NCBI RefSeq assembly: GCF_003002815.1
Contig: NZ_PVTF01000008.1
Span: forward strand, 310,001 to 374,000
DNA: 64,000 nt
From: Umezawaea tangerina
Lineage (GTDB): Bacteria > Actinomycetota > Actinomycetes > Mycobacteriales > Pseudonocardiaceae
Direction: 5' to 3'
A model generated the notes under the pieces. It saw only the letters and a list, made by a program, of their open reading frames with translations. It did not search any database and was not told where the DNA came from. Position 1 is the stretch's first letter, and every line of letters begins with the position of its first letter. Below, one piece after another: positions 53,277 to 62,347 of this stretch. Position numbers and translations under genes: made by a program.

Positions 53277-54266
53277 ATGAACGATGTCGCTGTGCAGGTC
53301 GATGCTTCGCTCGGTGTCGGTTCTTCACCCCATTTTTCTTTCGGGACCACAATTAGCGGACTGGATGATTTTCGACGCGAATGGGGTGCGCAGTTCGGCA
53401 AAAGATTTCAACTTCCGGCCTTCACGCGCGATTCGATGAACGACTTCCAAGTCAGGAGCAGGGGCTTCAGGATTCACGACGTCGCGAGCGTCAACCTGCA
53501 CGGCGTATCGGCCGTTCGGACCGCAGGTGTCCCTGGCTGCGACGAGGACCTGGTGCGGCTGTACGTGGTGCGGCGCGGGACGTGGACATTGGGTGGGCTC
53601 CGCGATCTCGACGAGCACGACGTTTCGGCGGGCCAGTTCTTCTTTCGTCATTTCGGGCAGGCGCCGAGCTTCGAGACGACGCCGCGCACCACGGCGTCGA
53701 TTCTCTACCTGCCCACTCCGGCGCTGGCACCTCTACTGCGAGGGCGCAGCGCCTCCGGGCCGGCGGACTCGGCCGAGCTGCGTCTGCTGCTCGCCCACAC
53801 GAACATGCTCCAGGAGAACATGTCCGGTCTCAGTCCGGTCGGTGTGCGTACCGCCTACAACGTCCTGGTGGAATTGGCCGGAGCGGTGTTGCTCGGTCGG
53901 TTCGATGACGTGGAACCACTATTGGCTCCTGCGCTGGCTCAGGCCGCGAAGGGCATCGTGGACCGTCGTCTGGCTGATCCCGAATTGTCCACGACGATGC
54001 TCGCACGTGAACTCCACGTCTCCCCCCGAACCCTTCAGCGGGCTTTCGCCGTGGCGGGGGAGTCGGTGACCGCCTACATCCGCCACCAGCGACTGGAACG
54101 AGCTCGGAATGTGCTCAACACTCCGTTCACGCGGTTGAGCGTCTCCCAGCTCGCTGCTCATTGGCACTTCACCGACAGCAGTCACTTCATCCGTGCCTTC
54201 AAGAAGCAGTACGGCCAAACACCTGCCGAGTACGCCCGCTCGCGAAGGTCCGGAACAGCATCCTGA
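53277..54266 (+). CDS. AraC-family regulator with AraC-binding-like sensor domain
   Basis: This 329-residue regulator has an N-terminal cupin-like AraC_binding_2 region (residues 20-180). Its C-terminal double HTH includes LSTTMLARELHVSPRTLQRAFAVAG and HWHFTDSSHFIRAFKKQYGQTPAEY. It resembles the FeaR/NphR group. Base composition of its first third is lower in GC than the neighbours. It may control region C, upstream, or region D, downstream. The direction of transcription favours region D or autonomy. Confidence 0.87.
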   Translation: MNDVAVQVDASLGVGSSPHFSFGTTISGLDDFRREWGAQFGKRFQLPAFTRDSMNDFQVRSRGFRIHDVASVNLHGVSAVRTAGVPGCDEDLVRLYVVRRGTWTLGGLRDLDEHDVSAGQFFFRHFGQAPSFETTPRTTASILYLPTPALAPLLRGRSASGPADSAELRLLLAHTNMLQENMSGLSPVGVRTAYNVLVELAGAVLLGRFDDVEPLLAPALAQAAKGIVDRRLADPELSTTMLARELHVSPRTLQRAFAVAGESVTAYIRHQRLERARNVLNTPFTRLSVSQLAAHWHFTDSSHFIRAFKKQYGQTPAEYARSRRSGTAS

Positions 54267-54398
54267 CCGATCCGACAAGCCGCGCGTCCTTCGTTGCAGC
54301 CGGGCGCACCTGGGGCTCGATCGGGTGGGCGAGGTGGTCCGTTGCGTGGACGGGTCGGTGCGTGCTCCAGTGCGGTGGCGCAAGGGAGGCACGGGGGG

Positions 54399-55553
54399 AT
54401 GTCGATGTCCGGTCCTGCAGTTGACACCGAATGGCGTGTGCCGTGGTTCGACGGTCGTGCCTCGTTCCGCGACGAGTGGCCGGACATCGCCGGGCGGGTG
54501 CGCCGCGTGTTCGACAACGACCGGTTCGCCCACGGTGAGCTGACCCTCGAACTGGAGGAGGCGGTCGGGCGGTACACGGGTGCGCGGTACGCGGTCGGGG
54601 TGAGCTCCGGTGCGGACGCCCTGCACCTGGCGCTGCGGGCCGCGGGAGTCGGGGAGGGCGACGAGGTGGTCGTGCCCGCCTTCGGTCCCCGGTCGTCGGT
54701 GGCGGCGGTCCTCCGCACTCGTGCCACACCCGTGTTCGCCGATGTGGACGCGGTTTCCGGCACGCTGGCACCGGACGCCGTCGCGGCTCGACTCTCGGAG
54801 CGCACCAAGGCGGTGGTGCCGGTGCACGTGTTCGCCCGGCCGGTGGACGTGGTGGCGTTGCGGAGGATCACCGACGAGGCGGGCGTGGCGGTGGTCGAGG
54901 ACACCATGCAGGCCATGGGGGCGCGGGCCGAAGGAGTCCATTCAGGACTCGGCGGCGCCGCTGGAGCGCTGTCCTTCGCCCCGTGGAACACCCTCGGCGC
55001 GCTCGGTGACGCGGGGATGGTCATCACCGACGACGCCGAACTGGCGCGGAGGTGCCTCCTGCTGCGGCACCACGGCAGGACCGGGGAGGTCCCCGGCCGA
55101 CCGTCCGAGGTGTCCGGCTCGGCCGCGGTGGTCGGGGTGAACAGCAAGATGGACGAGATCCAGGCGGCGGTCCTCTTGACCAGGCTCGCCTCGCTCGACC
55201 ACGCGATCGCCCGGCGCCGCGCGGTCGCCGCCCGCTACACCGGACGACTGGCCGGGCTCCCCGGCGTGGACGTGCCCCTCACGACCGACGACCAGGTGTG
55301 GCCCACCTACGTGCTGGAGGTCGACCGCCGGGACGCCTTGGCCGACCACCTGGCGCGGGCGGGCGTCCAGACCGCGATCCCCTGCCCGGTCCCGCTGCAC
55401 CTGCTGACCGGAGGCTCGCCGGGCACGTACCCCGCGGCGGAAGCGGCCTCCGCGCGGACGTTGGCGCTACCGGTGCACCCGGACCTCGCCACGGCCGACG
55501 TCGACCACGTGTGCGCCGCCGTCGCCCTGTTCTGCGAAGGGGGACGAGGATGA
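54399..55553 (+). CDS. DegT/DnrJ/EryC1-fold protein lacking the PLP lysine
   Basis: This 384-residue protein has the aminotransferase fold. GVSSGADALHLAL and Asp168 in VVEDTMQAMGA, which would bind the pyridine nitrogen, are present. The PLP-lysine site reads LSFAPWNTLGALGDAG, so the Schiff-base Lys is Asn197 (codon AAC). It cannot act as a normal transaminase. It could be a PMP-dependent enzyme, as known for family members with His here, or a non-catalytic partner of the next protein, to which it is coupled by ATGA. ATG 54399 or 54405. Confidence 0.85.
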   Translation: MSMSGPAVDTEWRVPWFDGRASFRDEWPDIAGRVRRVFDNDRFAHGELTLELEEAVGRYTGARYAVGVSSGADALHLALRAAGVGEGDEVVVPAFGPRSSVAAVLRTRATPVFADVDAVSGTLAPDAVAARLSERTKAVVPVHVFARPVDVVALRRITDEAGVAVVEDTMQAMGARAEGVHSGLGGAAGALSFAPWNTLGALGDAGMVITDDAELARRCLLLRHHGRTGEVPGRPSEVSGSAAVVGVNSKMDEIQAAVLLTRLASLDHAIARRRAVAARYTGRLAGLPGVDVPLTTDDQVWPTYVLEVDRRDALADHLARAGVQTAIPCPVPLHLLTGGSPGTYPAAEAASARTLALPVHPDLATADVDHVCAAVALFCEGGRG

Positions 55554-56668
55554 GGCCCCTCCCGTTCTTCCCGCCCGCGGCGTTCGAACAGGAGCGGGAG
55601 GCCACGCTGGAGATGATCCGGCGGATCGGCCTCGATCCCGCGCAGCGGTTCGTGCTCGGCCCGGCCGTCACCGAGCTGGAAGAAGAGATCAGCCGGGAGA
55701 CCGGTGCCCGGTACGCCATCGCGTGCGCGACCGGGTCCAGCGCGCTCGCGCTGGCCCTGGCCGCCGTCGGCGTCGAACCCGGCGCCGAGGTCGTCGTGCC
55801 CGCCTTCGGCTGCCAACCGATCGCGGGCATGGTCGTGGGCTTGGGAGGGGTCCCCGTCTTCGCCGACGTCGACCCGCGGACGCTCGTCCTCGACCCGGCC
55901 GCCGCCGAGACCGCGGTGACCTCCCGGACCACCGCGGTCGTCCCCACGCACATCTTCGCCACCATGGCCGACATGCCCGCGTTCCGGACGATGGCCCACG
56001 ACCGCGGACTGACGCTGGTGGAGGACGCCGCGGTGGCCTACGGCGCGGCCCTGGACGGGAAGGCGGCCGGTCGGTGGGGTGACGCGGGAGTGTTCTCCCA
56101 CGCGCAGTTCAAACCGCTCGGCGGGATCGGCGAAGGGGGTGTCGTCGTCACCGACGACGACGGTGTCGCCGCGAGGTGCCGGGCGTCGCGCGACGGCGAC
56201 CGACCGGACGGCTGGAGCGGCGGGATGGACGAGATGACCGCGCGGTTCCTCCTGCGACGGCGACGCGGGTTCACCGCGCGGATGCGCCGCAAGGCCGAGA
56301 TCGCGCGCCGCTACACCGACGCGTTCGCACCGCTGGTCGAGGCGGGACTGCTCACGTTGCCCGCCGCCGAGCCCGCGCCGGGTCGGTTCTGCCACGTGTA
56401 CGCGCTGCTGACCGACCGCCGCGACGACCTCGCCGCGCACCTGCGGGAGCAGGGGATCGGCACGCACGTCTACTACCCGGTCCCGCTCCCGCGGCAACCG
56501 GCCTTCGCGCGATTCGCGGGGCGGGCGCGGTTCCCCAACGCCGAAGCGGTCGGGAACCGCAACCTCGCCATCCCGGTCTGGCCCGGCCTGGACGACGAGG
56601 ACGTGGACCGGATCATCGCCGCGGTCAAGGGGTTCTTCGCCTCCGCCGTTCGGGAACAGCCGCGCTGA
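55550..56668 (+). CDS. DegT-family PLP aminotransferase
   Basis: This 372-residue enzyme has Asp159 (LVEDAAVAYGA) and catalytic Lys188 in FSHAQFKPLGGIGEGG. It should transfer an amino group from Glu or Gln to a ketone of a sugar, cyclitol or acyl intermediate. The start overlaps the stop of the Lys-less paralogue, which suggests a heterodimer or shared pathway. No nucleotide-sugar genes are nearby, so an ACP-bound or free keto substrate is as likely as a sugar. Confidence 0.88.
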   Translation: MRPLPFFPPAAFEQEREATLEMIRRIGLDPAQRFVLGPAVTELEEEISRETGARYAIACATGSSALALALAAVGVEPGAEVVVPAFGCQPIAGMVVGLGGVPVFADVDPRTLVLDPAAAETAVTSRTTAVVPTHIFATMADMPAFRTMAHDRGLTLVEDAAVAYGAALDGKAAGRWGDAGVFSHAQFKPLGGIGEGGVVVTDDDGVAARCRASRDGDRPDGWSGGMDEMTARFLLRRRRGFTARMRRKAEIARRYTDAFAPLVEAGLLTLPAAEPAPGRFCHVYALLTDRRDDLAAHLREQGIGTHVYYPVPLPRQPAFARFAGRARFPNAEAVGNRNLAIPVWPGLDDEDVDRIIAAVKGFFASAVREQPR

Positions 56669-56674
56669 GCCCGT

Positions 56675-56703
56675 GTTCATCCGGCGCTCGTACCCGGTTG
56701 AAC
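56675..56703. terminator. weak hairpin after the second DegT gene
   Basis: GTTCATCCGG pairs with CCGGTTGAAC (one mismatch) across nine bases, seven bases after the stop. It may weaken read-through into the ACP gene 150 bases on. Confidence 0.35.
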
Positions 56704-56857
56704 ACCAGCCTTGCCCACCACGACGGCGCCGAATACCTTCGGCCGTGTCGAGGCGGGCCGACGGTGATCTCCCCGCGGAACGCCCCGGCGGATCACCGGA
56801 GCCGACCGACGGGATGCGGTCGGCGGGGGCCGGTTCACCTGTGGGGGTTGGTACCTG

Positions 56858-57118
56858 ATGTCGTTGACGGATTCCACCGCTTTCGAAGACCGATTGACCG
56901 CTGCCTTCCGCGCGGGCCTCGACCTGCCCGCCGATGCCGACGCGACCGCGTTGACCTTCGGCGGGCATCCGCACTGGGACTCCCTGGGGCACATGTCCCT
57001 GGTCACCACGATCGAAGAAGCCTTCGCCGTCGAGCTGTCCGAGGACGACGTGATGGCCATCGACAGCTACGCGTCCGCCGCGGCCGTGCTCAAGGCCGTC
57101 GTCCCCGTCGTGCCATGA
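56858..57118 (+). CDS. free-standing acyl carrier protein
   Basis: This 86-residue ACP has phosphopantetheine Ser42 in HWDSLGHMSLV and the usual four-helix pattern with an acidic helix III (LSEDDVMAIDS). GGGGG precedes the ATG. The stop overlaps the AMP-ligase ATG, so the ligase probably loads this carrier. No ketosynthase is in the window. Confidence 0.9.
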   Translation: MSLTDSTAFEDRLTAAFRAGLDLPADADATALTFGGHPHWDSLGHMSLVTTIEEAFAVELSEDDVMAIDSYASAAAVLKAVVPVVP

Positions 57119-58464
57119 GGCAGAACCTGCTGTGGTGGCTGGGGAACCCACCATCGGGTACCGCGTTCGTCGACGCGCCGTCGGGCCGGAGGTGGACCTA
57201 CGCCGAGCTCGCCGCGGACGTCCTGTCGCGAGCCGACGAACTGGCCTCCCGGCGCAAGTCCGTGGTGGCCTGCCTGTGCCGGACGGATCCGGACACGGCC
57301 ATCGGCTACCTCGCCGCACTGGCCGCGGGCCACACCGCGCTGATGCTCGACGCCTCCGCCGACCCGGCCACGACCGATCGGCTGATCACGGCCTACCGGC
57401 CCGACTTCGTGCTCGACGGCGAGCGGACCGAACGGCTCCAGGGCTCCAGCGGCCCGGTGGCGGACCCGACCGCGGTCCTGCTGGGGACGTCGGGCAGCAC
57501 GGGTACGCCCAAGTACGTGCGGCTCAGCCGGGACAACGTCGACGCCAACGCCGCGCAGATCATGCAGGCGCTGACCATCGACGGCGGCGAACGCGCCGTG
57601 CAGAACCTCCCGCTGCACTACTCCTACGGCCTGTCGGTGCTCAACTCCCACCTGCTCGCCGGAGCGGCGGTCGTCTTCCCCGGGACCAGCCCCGTGCGCC
57701 CCCGGTTCTGGGAAGTCGTGCGGGACAACGCCTGCACCTCGCTGGCGGGTGTGCCCCACACCTACGACCTGCTCTCCCGGATCGGCTTCGAGAACCAGTC
57801 CCTCCCGAGCCTGCGGACGCTGACCCAGGCGGGAGGGCGGATGGAACCCGACCACGTCGTGCGCTTCGGCCGATGGGCCGCCGACCGCGGCGCCCGGCTG
57901 GTGGTGATGTACGGCCAGACCGAGGCCACCGCGAGGATCGCGTACCTCCCGCCCGAGCGGGTGCTCGACAAACCGGACCGCATCGGTGTACCCGTCCCGC
58001 AGGGCGAGCTGACCCTGGCCCCGGACGGTGAACTGCTCTACCGCGGCCCGAACGTGATGCTGGGCTACGCGAAGGGGCGCGAGGACCTGGCCGCGGGCGA
58101 CGTGAACAGGGGAGTGCTGGCCACCGGTGACCTGGCCCGGGTCGACGACGAGGGCTTCTACTCGGTGGTCGGCCGCAAACGCCGAGTGGCCAAGCTGGCG
58201 GGCAAGCGGGTGAACCTGGACGAGCTGGAGGCGCTGCTGGCCCGGCACGGCCGGGTCGCGGCCCTGGAGGTGGACGGGCGGCTGGTCCTGGCCACGGCAG
58301 GCGGACGGGCAGGCGGTGAGCTGTCCCTGCACGCACGCGAGCTGGTCGGTGTGCCCACCCGGTACATCCGCGTGCTGGACGTCGACCCGCTGCCGAGGAC
58401 CAGTTCGGGCAAGACCGACTACGCCGCGCTCACCGCCGTGCTGGAGGCCGGTGGCGCACCATGA
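57115..58464 (+). CDS. AMP-forming acyl/aminoacyl-ACP ligase
   Basis: This 449-residue ANL-family enzyme has P-loop LLGTSGSTGTPK near residue 127, YGQTEATARI near 270, ATGDLARVDDEGFYSVVGR and the C-terminal catalytic Lys in PRTSSGKTDY. Shorter than most NRPS domains, it looks like a stand-alone ligase activating a carboxylate and passing it to the ACP encoded four bases upstream. The substrate code cannot be read reliably. Confidence 0.9.
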   Translation: MRQNLLWWLGNPPSGTAFVDAPSGRRWTYAELAADVLSRADELASRRKSVVACLCRTDPDTAIGYLAALAAGHTALMLDASADPATTDRLITAYRPDFVLDGERTERLQGSSGPVADPTAVLLGTSGSTGTPKYVRLSRDNVDANAAQIMQALTIDGGERAVQNLPLHYSYGLSVLNSHLLAGAAVVFPGTSPVRPRFWEVVRDNACTSLAGVPHTYDLLSRIGFENQSLPSLRTLTQAGGRMEPDHVVRFGRWAADRGARLVVMYGQTEATARIAYLPPERVLDKPDRIGVPVPQGELTLAPDGELLYRGPNVMLGYAKGREDLAAGDVNRGVLATGDLARVDDEGFYSVVGRKRRVAKLAGKRVNLDELEALLARHGRVAALEVDGRLVLATAGGRAGGELSLHARELVGVPTRYIRVLDVDPLPRTSSGKTDYAALTAVLEAGGAP

Positions 58465-58489
58465 CTGACCGACCGGGAGGAACACGGGG

Positions 58490-59692
58490 ATGACCAGGGT
58501 CGTGCAGCACGACCGCACCGCCGAGGAAGCGGTGCCGACCGACGTCGACCGGGTGGTGCGGGCGGGCGAGGAGCTGGTCGGCTTCCTGGCCCCTGACGTC
58601 GAACCGGGCGTGGACGTGGCCAGCTGGCTCAACGTCACGCGGTTCGCCGAGGCGCTGGGCGACGAGAACCCGCTCTACACCGACCCGGAGCACGGAGCCG
58701 GGTCGTCCCACCACTCCATGCTCGCGCCACCGGCGTTCGTGCTCGCGGTGAGGATGCCGGGCTCGGCGGGCGCCGCGGACCAGGTGGACCACCAGCTCGC
58801 CACCGACCTCGCCGCGGTGACCGTGACCTGGGACGACGTCGTCCGGCTCGGCGACCGCCACCTGACCGGGCGGATCCACGTCACCGGCGTCACCGCGGAG
58901 CTCACCGCAGCAGGCCGCCCGAAGGCGACGGTGACGTCCACAGTGGACTACCAGCGGGACGGCGAGCGGATCGCGCGAGCCCAGGCGCAGGTCGACCTGG
59001 TACCGATCGCCGACCTGCCCCCGATCCGGCCGCTGAGGCGCTACGACCCCGCCGAGATCGACCGGATGAAGCACGAACTGGACACCGAGCCGCCACCCAG
59101 GGGCACGACACCCCGGTTCTGGAAGGACGTGACCGTCGGCGACATCGGCGTGACCATCCTGAAAGGACCGCTGACCCTGGCCGACCTCATGGTGTGGACC
59201 TTCGCGGAGGGACGACCGGTGCGGGCGGGAAACCTGGTGCACCAGCGCTTGGCCGAACGGGCGGGCAGACGGGCGACGCACCCGATCACCCAGTGGCCGG
59301 TCTGGGACCGCGCCGAAGCCGGACTGGACTCCGCGGTCACCGACCCCGGCGGCCCGCAGGCGCCCGGCGGACTCCTCTTCGCGCTCGCCACCCAGTACGC
59401 GACGCACTGGATGGGCGACGACGGGTTCCTCCGGCAGGTGGGCGCGCGGCTGCACCGGCCGTTCCGCTACGGCGACGCCCTGCGCCTCACCGGGAGCGTC
59501 ACCGACCGCTGCACCGCGACCGACGAGGCCGGTAGCCGCCACCACGCGGTCCACCTGCGAGTGGACGGCCGCGACCAGCTGGACGAACCCGTGATCACCG
59601 CGCACGCCGTGGTGCTCCTCCCGGATCCGGGCAAACCGGTCCGGTTGCCCATCCGCGGCGGACTCGTCCGCGACACACCGCCGGAGACCTGA
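58490..59692 (+). CDS. MaoC-like double-hotdog hydratase/dehydratase, copy 1
   Basis: This 400-residue protein has two hotdog halves. The first carries VTRFAEALGDENPLYTDPEHG near residues 45-65, the MaoC/FAS1-type hydratase motif with Asp and His. The second half carries WTFAEGRPVRAGNLVHQR. Such enzymes hydrate or dehydrate acyl thioesters. It overlaps copy 2 (TGATG). It may act on an ACP- or CoA-bound chain made in region D. Confidence 0.83.
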   Translation: MTRVVQHDRTAEEAVPTDVDRVVRAGEELVGFLAPDVEPGVDVASWLNVTRFAEALGDENPLYTDPEHGAGSSHHSMLAPPAFVLAVRMPGSAGAADQVDHQLATDLAAVTVTWDDVVRLGDRHLTGRIHVTGVTAELTAAGRPKATVTSTVDYQRDGERIARAQAQVDLVPIADLPPIRPLRRYDPAEIDRMKHELDTEPPPRGTTPRFWKDVTVGDIGVTILKGPLTLADLMVWTFAEGRPVRAGNLVHQRLAERAGRRATHPITQWPVWDRAEAGLDSAVTDPGGPQAPGGLLFALATQYATHWMGDDGFLRQVGARLHRPFRYGDALRLTGSVTDRCTATDEAGSRHHAVHLRVDGRDQLDEPVITAHAVVLLPDPGKPVRLPIRGGLVRDTPPET

Positions 59693-61014
59693 TGCAGACC
59701 CACGAGGAAGCCCTGACCGAGTTCATCGACCGCAGCAGGGACCTGCTGGACGCGGAAAGCCCGGAAGACCTCCCACCACCCACCGGACCCTACGACCGCA
59801 CCGCGGTGCCGGTACCCAGCGCGCTCATGCTGACCTCGGACCTGATCCGGCGCTACGCGCACGCGATCGGCGAGGACAACCCGCTCTACACCGACCCGGC
59901 CCACGGCGAGCGCTCCTGGCTGGGCAGCCAGATCGCCCCCGGACCGGCGCTCATCCACGTCCGCTACCCCGGCGACCACGGCGCGCAGCGGCCGCAGGGG
60001 TACCCGGTGGCGAACTTCCTGTCCGGTGTCGCCTGGGAGTTCTACGACGTGCTGCGGCCGGGCACGCGGTTCACCTCGTCGAAGACACCGAGGGAGCTGG
60101 TCGTCACGAGGGGCAGGCAGGGCAAGGCCATCTCGCACCACTCCGAGACCTTCTACTGGGACAACACGGGTGCGCTGCTGGGCAAGGCGTACGGGCGACT
60201 GATCCACATGTCGGTCGAGCAGATGGGCGCGACACGGGTCATGCCGGTCGAGCGCCTGCGCGAGCGGCTGTTCTACGACCGCGAACCGCACCGGTACTCG
60301 GCCGCGGAGATCACGCGCCTGCGCGCCGCGCTCGACGGTCAGAGGTGGCGGGGCGCCGAACGCCTTTACTGGGAGGACGTGCGGGAGGGCGACGCCCTGC
60401 CGGACCTGGTGCAGCCGCCCTACAGCACCCGCGACGAGCTGACCTACCAGGCGATCGACCACGGGCTGCTCTCCGCCTTCGACGGCAGCAGGCTGGTGCG
60501 CGCGTTCGGGCCCGCCTACCGGCGTGGCGTGGCCAGCCCCGACTTCGCCAGGACGCACCCGGTGACCGGCTGGCCCTACTCGCCCTGGGACGAGCACGAG
60601 GACAGGTTCCTGTCGCCGTACCGGTGCGAGCCCTTGCCGTTCGACTTCGGCATCCAGCGCGCGCAGATGCCCATCCGCCTGCTCACCAACTGGGCGGGGG
60701 ACTTCGCGTTCGTGCACCGGATGTACACCTCGATGCGCAAGCCGGTGTTCTACGGCGACGCGGTCTGCTACCGGGGTCGGGTGATCCGCAAGTACGTCGC
60801 GGAGAAGACCACCGCGGCCGGCCGGACCGCGCGGTACGCCGCCGTGGCCGTGGAGATCACCGGCCTCAACCAGCGCGACGAGGTGCACTGCCTGGGGTAC
60901 GGGACGGTGTTGTTGCCCTCCAAGGCGTTCGGCGACCTGACACTGCCGATCCCGCACCCCGAACGCCCGGACTATGTGCCGTTCGACGTGCACCGCTCGG
61001 CCGGGTGGTTCTGA
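59692..61014 (+). CDS. MaoC-like double-hotdog hydratase/dehydratase, copy 2
   Basis: This 440-residue homologue of copy 1 shares IRRYAHAIGEDNPLYTDPAHG near residues 55-75. It has a longer, Arg- and Tyr-rich second half (GWPYSPWDEHEDRFLSPYRCE). The tandem, translationally coupled arrangement suggests a heteromeric dehydratase or two successive steps. There is no polyketide synthase in view. Confidence 0.83.
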   Translation: MQTHEEALTEFIDRSRDLLDAESPEDLPPPTGPYDRTAVPVPSALMLTSDLIRRYAHAIGEDNPLYTDPAHGERSWLGSQIAPGPALIHVRYPGDHGAQRPQGYPVANFLSGVAWEFYDVLRPGTRFTSSKTPRELVVTRGRQGKAISHHSETFYWDNTGALLGKAYGRLIHMSVEQMGATRVMPVERLRERLFYDREPHRYSAAEITRLRAALDGQRWRGAERLYWEDVREGDALPDLVQPPYSTRDELTYQAIDHGLLSAFDGSRLVRAFGPAYRRGVASPDFARTHPVTGWPYSPWDEHEDRFLSPYRCEPLPFDFGIQRAQMPIRLLTNWAGDFAFVHRMYTSMRKPVFYGDAVCYRGRVIRKYVAEKTTAAGRTARYAAVAVEITGLNQRDEVHCLGYGTVLLPSKAFGDLTLPIPHPERPDYVPFDVHRSAGWF

Positions 61015-61035
61015 TGACGGGAACGAGGTGACCGG

Positions 61036-62337
61036 ATGTCCACCACCAGCGACCTCGCCGTGACCGGGGGCCGAGCCCTCATCGGCCCCGACGAGCACCG
61101 GCCGTGGCCGGAGATCACCCCCGCCGACCGCCGAGCCGTCGCCGCGGTGCTGGAACGCGGAGTGCTGGCAGGCCCCAACGCCCCGGAGATCCGGGCGCTG
61201 GAAGAGGAGTACGCCGCCTACACCGGTGCCCGCTACTGCCTGGCGACCAACGCGGGCACGTCGTCCCTGCACGCCGCCCTCGCCGCGGTCGGGGTACGCC
61301 CTGGGGGCGAGGTCATCGTGCCCGCCTACACCTTCGTCGCCTCGGCGTTCGCCGCGATCCACCAAGGCGCCGAGCCGGTGTTCTGCGACGTCGACCCGCG
61401 CACGTTCACCCTGGACAGCACACTGGTCGAAGCGCTGATCACCGACCGCACCCAGGCGATCATGGCCGTGCACGCCCACGGCCAGCCCGCCGACATGGCC
61501 GAGCTCGCGGCCGTCGCCGAACGGCACGGCGTCCCGGTGGTGGAGGACAACTCGCAGGCCCACGGCATCCGCTACCGGGGCCGGACGACCGGCTCGCTCA
61601 GCGAGGCGTCGGGAGCCAGCGTCAACCACTCGAAGAACCTCCCGGCGGGGGAGGGCGGGCTGTTCACCACCGACGACGAGGACCGCTACCACGTGGTGCG
61701 GCGGATGATCCTCTACGGCGAGGACGTGCCCGCGGACGCCCCGCGCCCGTACTGGTCGCACGGCGTCGGCTGGAACTACCGCGGCCAGGAGATGGTGTGC
61801 GCGCTGGCCCGCAGCCAGCTCCGCAGGCTGGACGAGCACAACACCCGGTCCCAGGACAACGCCGCACGGCTGAGCGGCGGCCTGCGGGGGATGGCGGGCG
61901 TCGAGACGCCGTACGTGCACCACGACCGCGGGTCCTCCTTCTGGAAGTACCACCTGCTGCTGCACCCCGAGGAGCTGGGCTTCGACGGCGATCCGCGCGA
62001 CCTGCGCGACGGCGTCATGCGGGCGCTGCGAGCCGAAGGCGTCGAGGTGAGCACCTGGCAGCCGCAGCCCGTTCCCGCCCAGCCGGTGTTCCGCCGCCGC
62101 ACCCAGGTGTGGCGACCGGACACCGAGGCCGAACCCGCCCGCCCGTGGGACTCCGACGCGTTCCCGGTGGCCTCGCGGATCTGCGCCACCGGGTTGAGCC
62201 TGGGCACCATGTGGCGGCCGCTCTACGTGCAGGAGCCGGAACTGATGGACCGGTACGTGCTGGCCGTGGAGAAGGTCTTCGCGAACCTGGACCGCGTGCT
62301 GTCCGTCCCGTTCCGGCCGTACCCGCGGCCGACCTGA
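61036..62337 (+). CDS. DegT-family PLP aminotransferase, third copy
   Basis: This 433-residue enzyme has Lys200 in ASVNHSKNLPAGEGG and Asp171 in VVEDNSQAHG, so it is catalytically intact. It has an extended C-terminus (WRPLYVQEPELMDRY). It is closer to secondary-metabolite and AHBA-type members than to the two at 54.4-56.7 kb, judged by motif style only. It begins 21 bases after the MaoC pair and should be on the same transcript. Confidence 0.88.
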   Translation: MSTTSDLAVTGGRALIGPDEHRPWPEITPADRRAVAAVLERGVLAGPNAPEIRALEEEYAAYTGARYCLATNAGTSSLHAALAAVGVRPGGEVIVPAYTFVASAFAAIHQGAEPVFCDVDPRTFTLDSTLVEALITDRTQAIMAVHAHGQPADMAELAAVAERHGVPVVEDNSQAHGIRYRGRTTGSLSEASGASVNHSKNLPAGEGGLFTTDDEDRYHVVRRMILYGEDVPADAPRPYWSHGVGWNYRGQEMVCALARSQLRRLDEHNTRSQDNAARLSGGLRGMAGVETPYVHHDRGSSFWKYHLLLHPEELGFDGDPRDLRDGVMRALRAEGVEVSTWQPQPVPAQPVFRRRTQVWRPDTEAEPARPWDSDAFPVASRICATGLSLGTMWRPLYVQEPELMDRYVLAVEKVFANLDRVLSVPFRPYPRPT

Positions 62338-62347
62338 CCTCGGCGCG

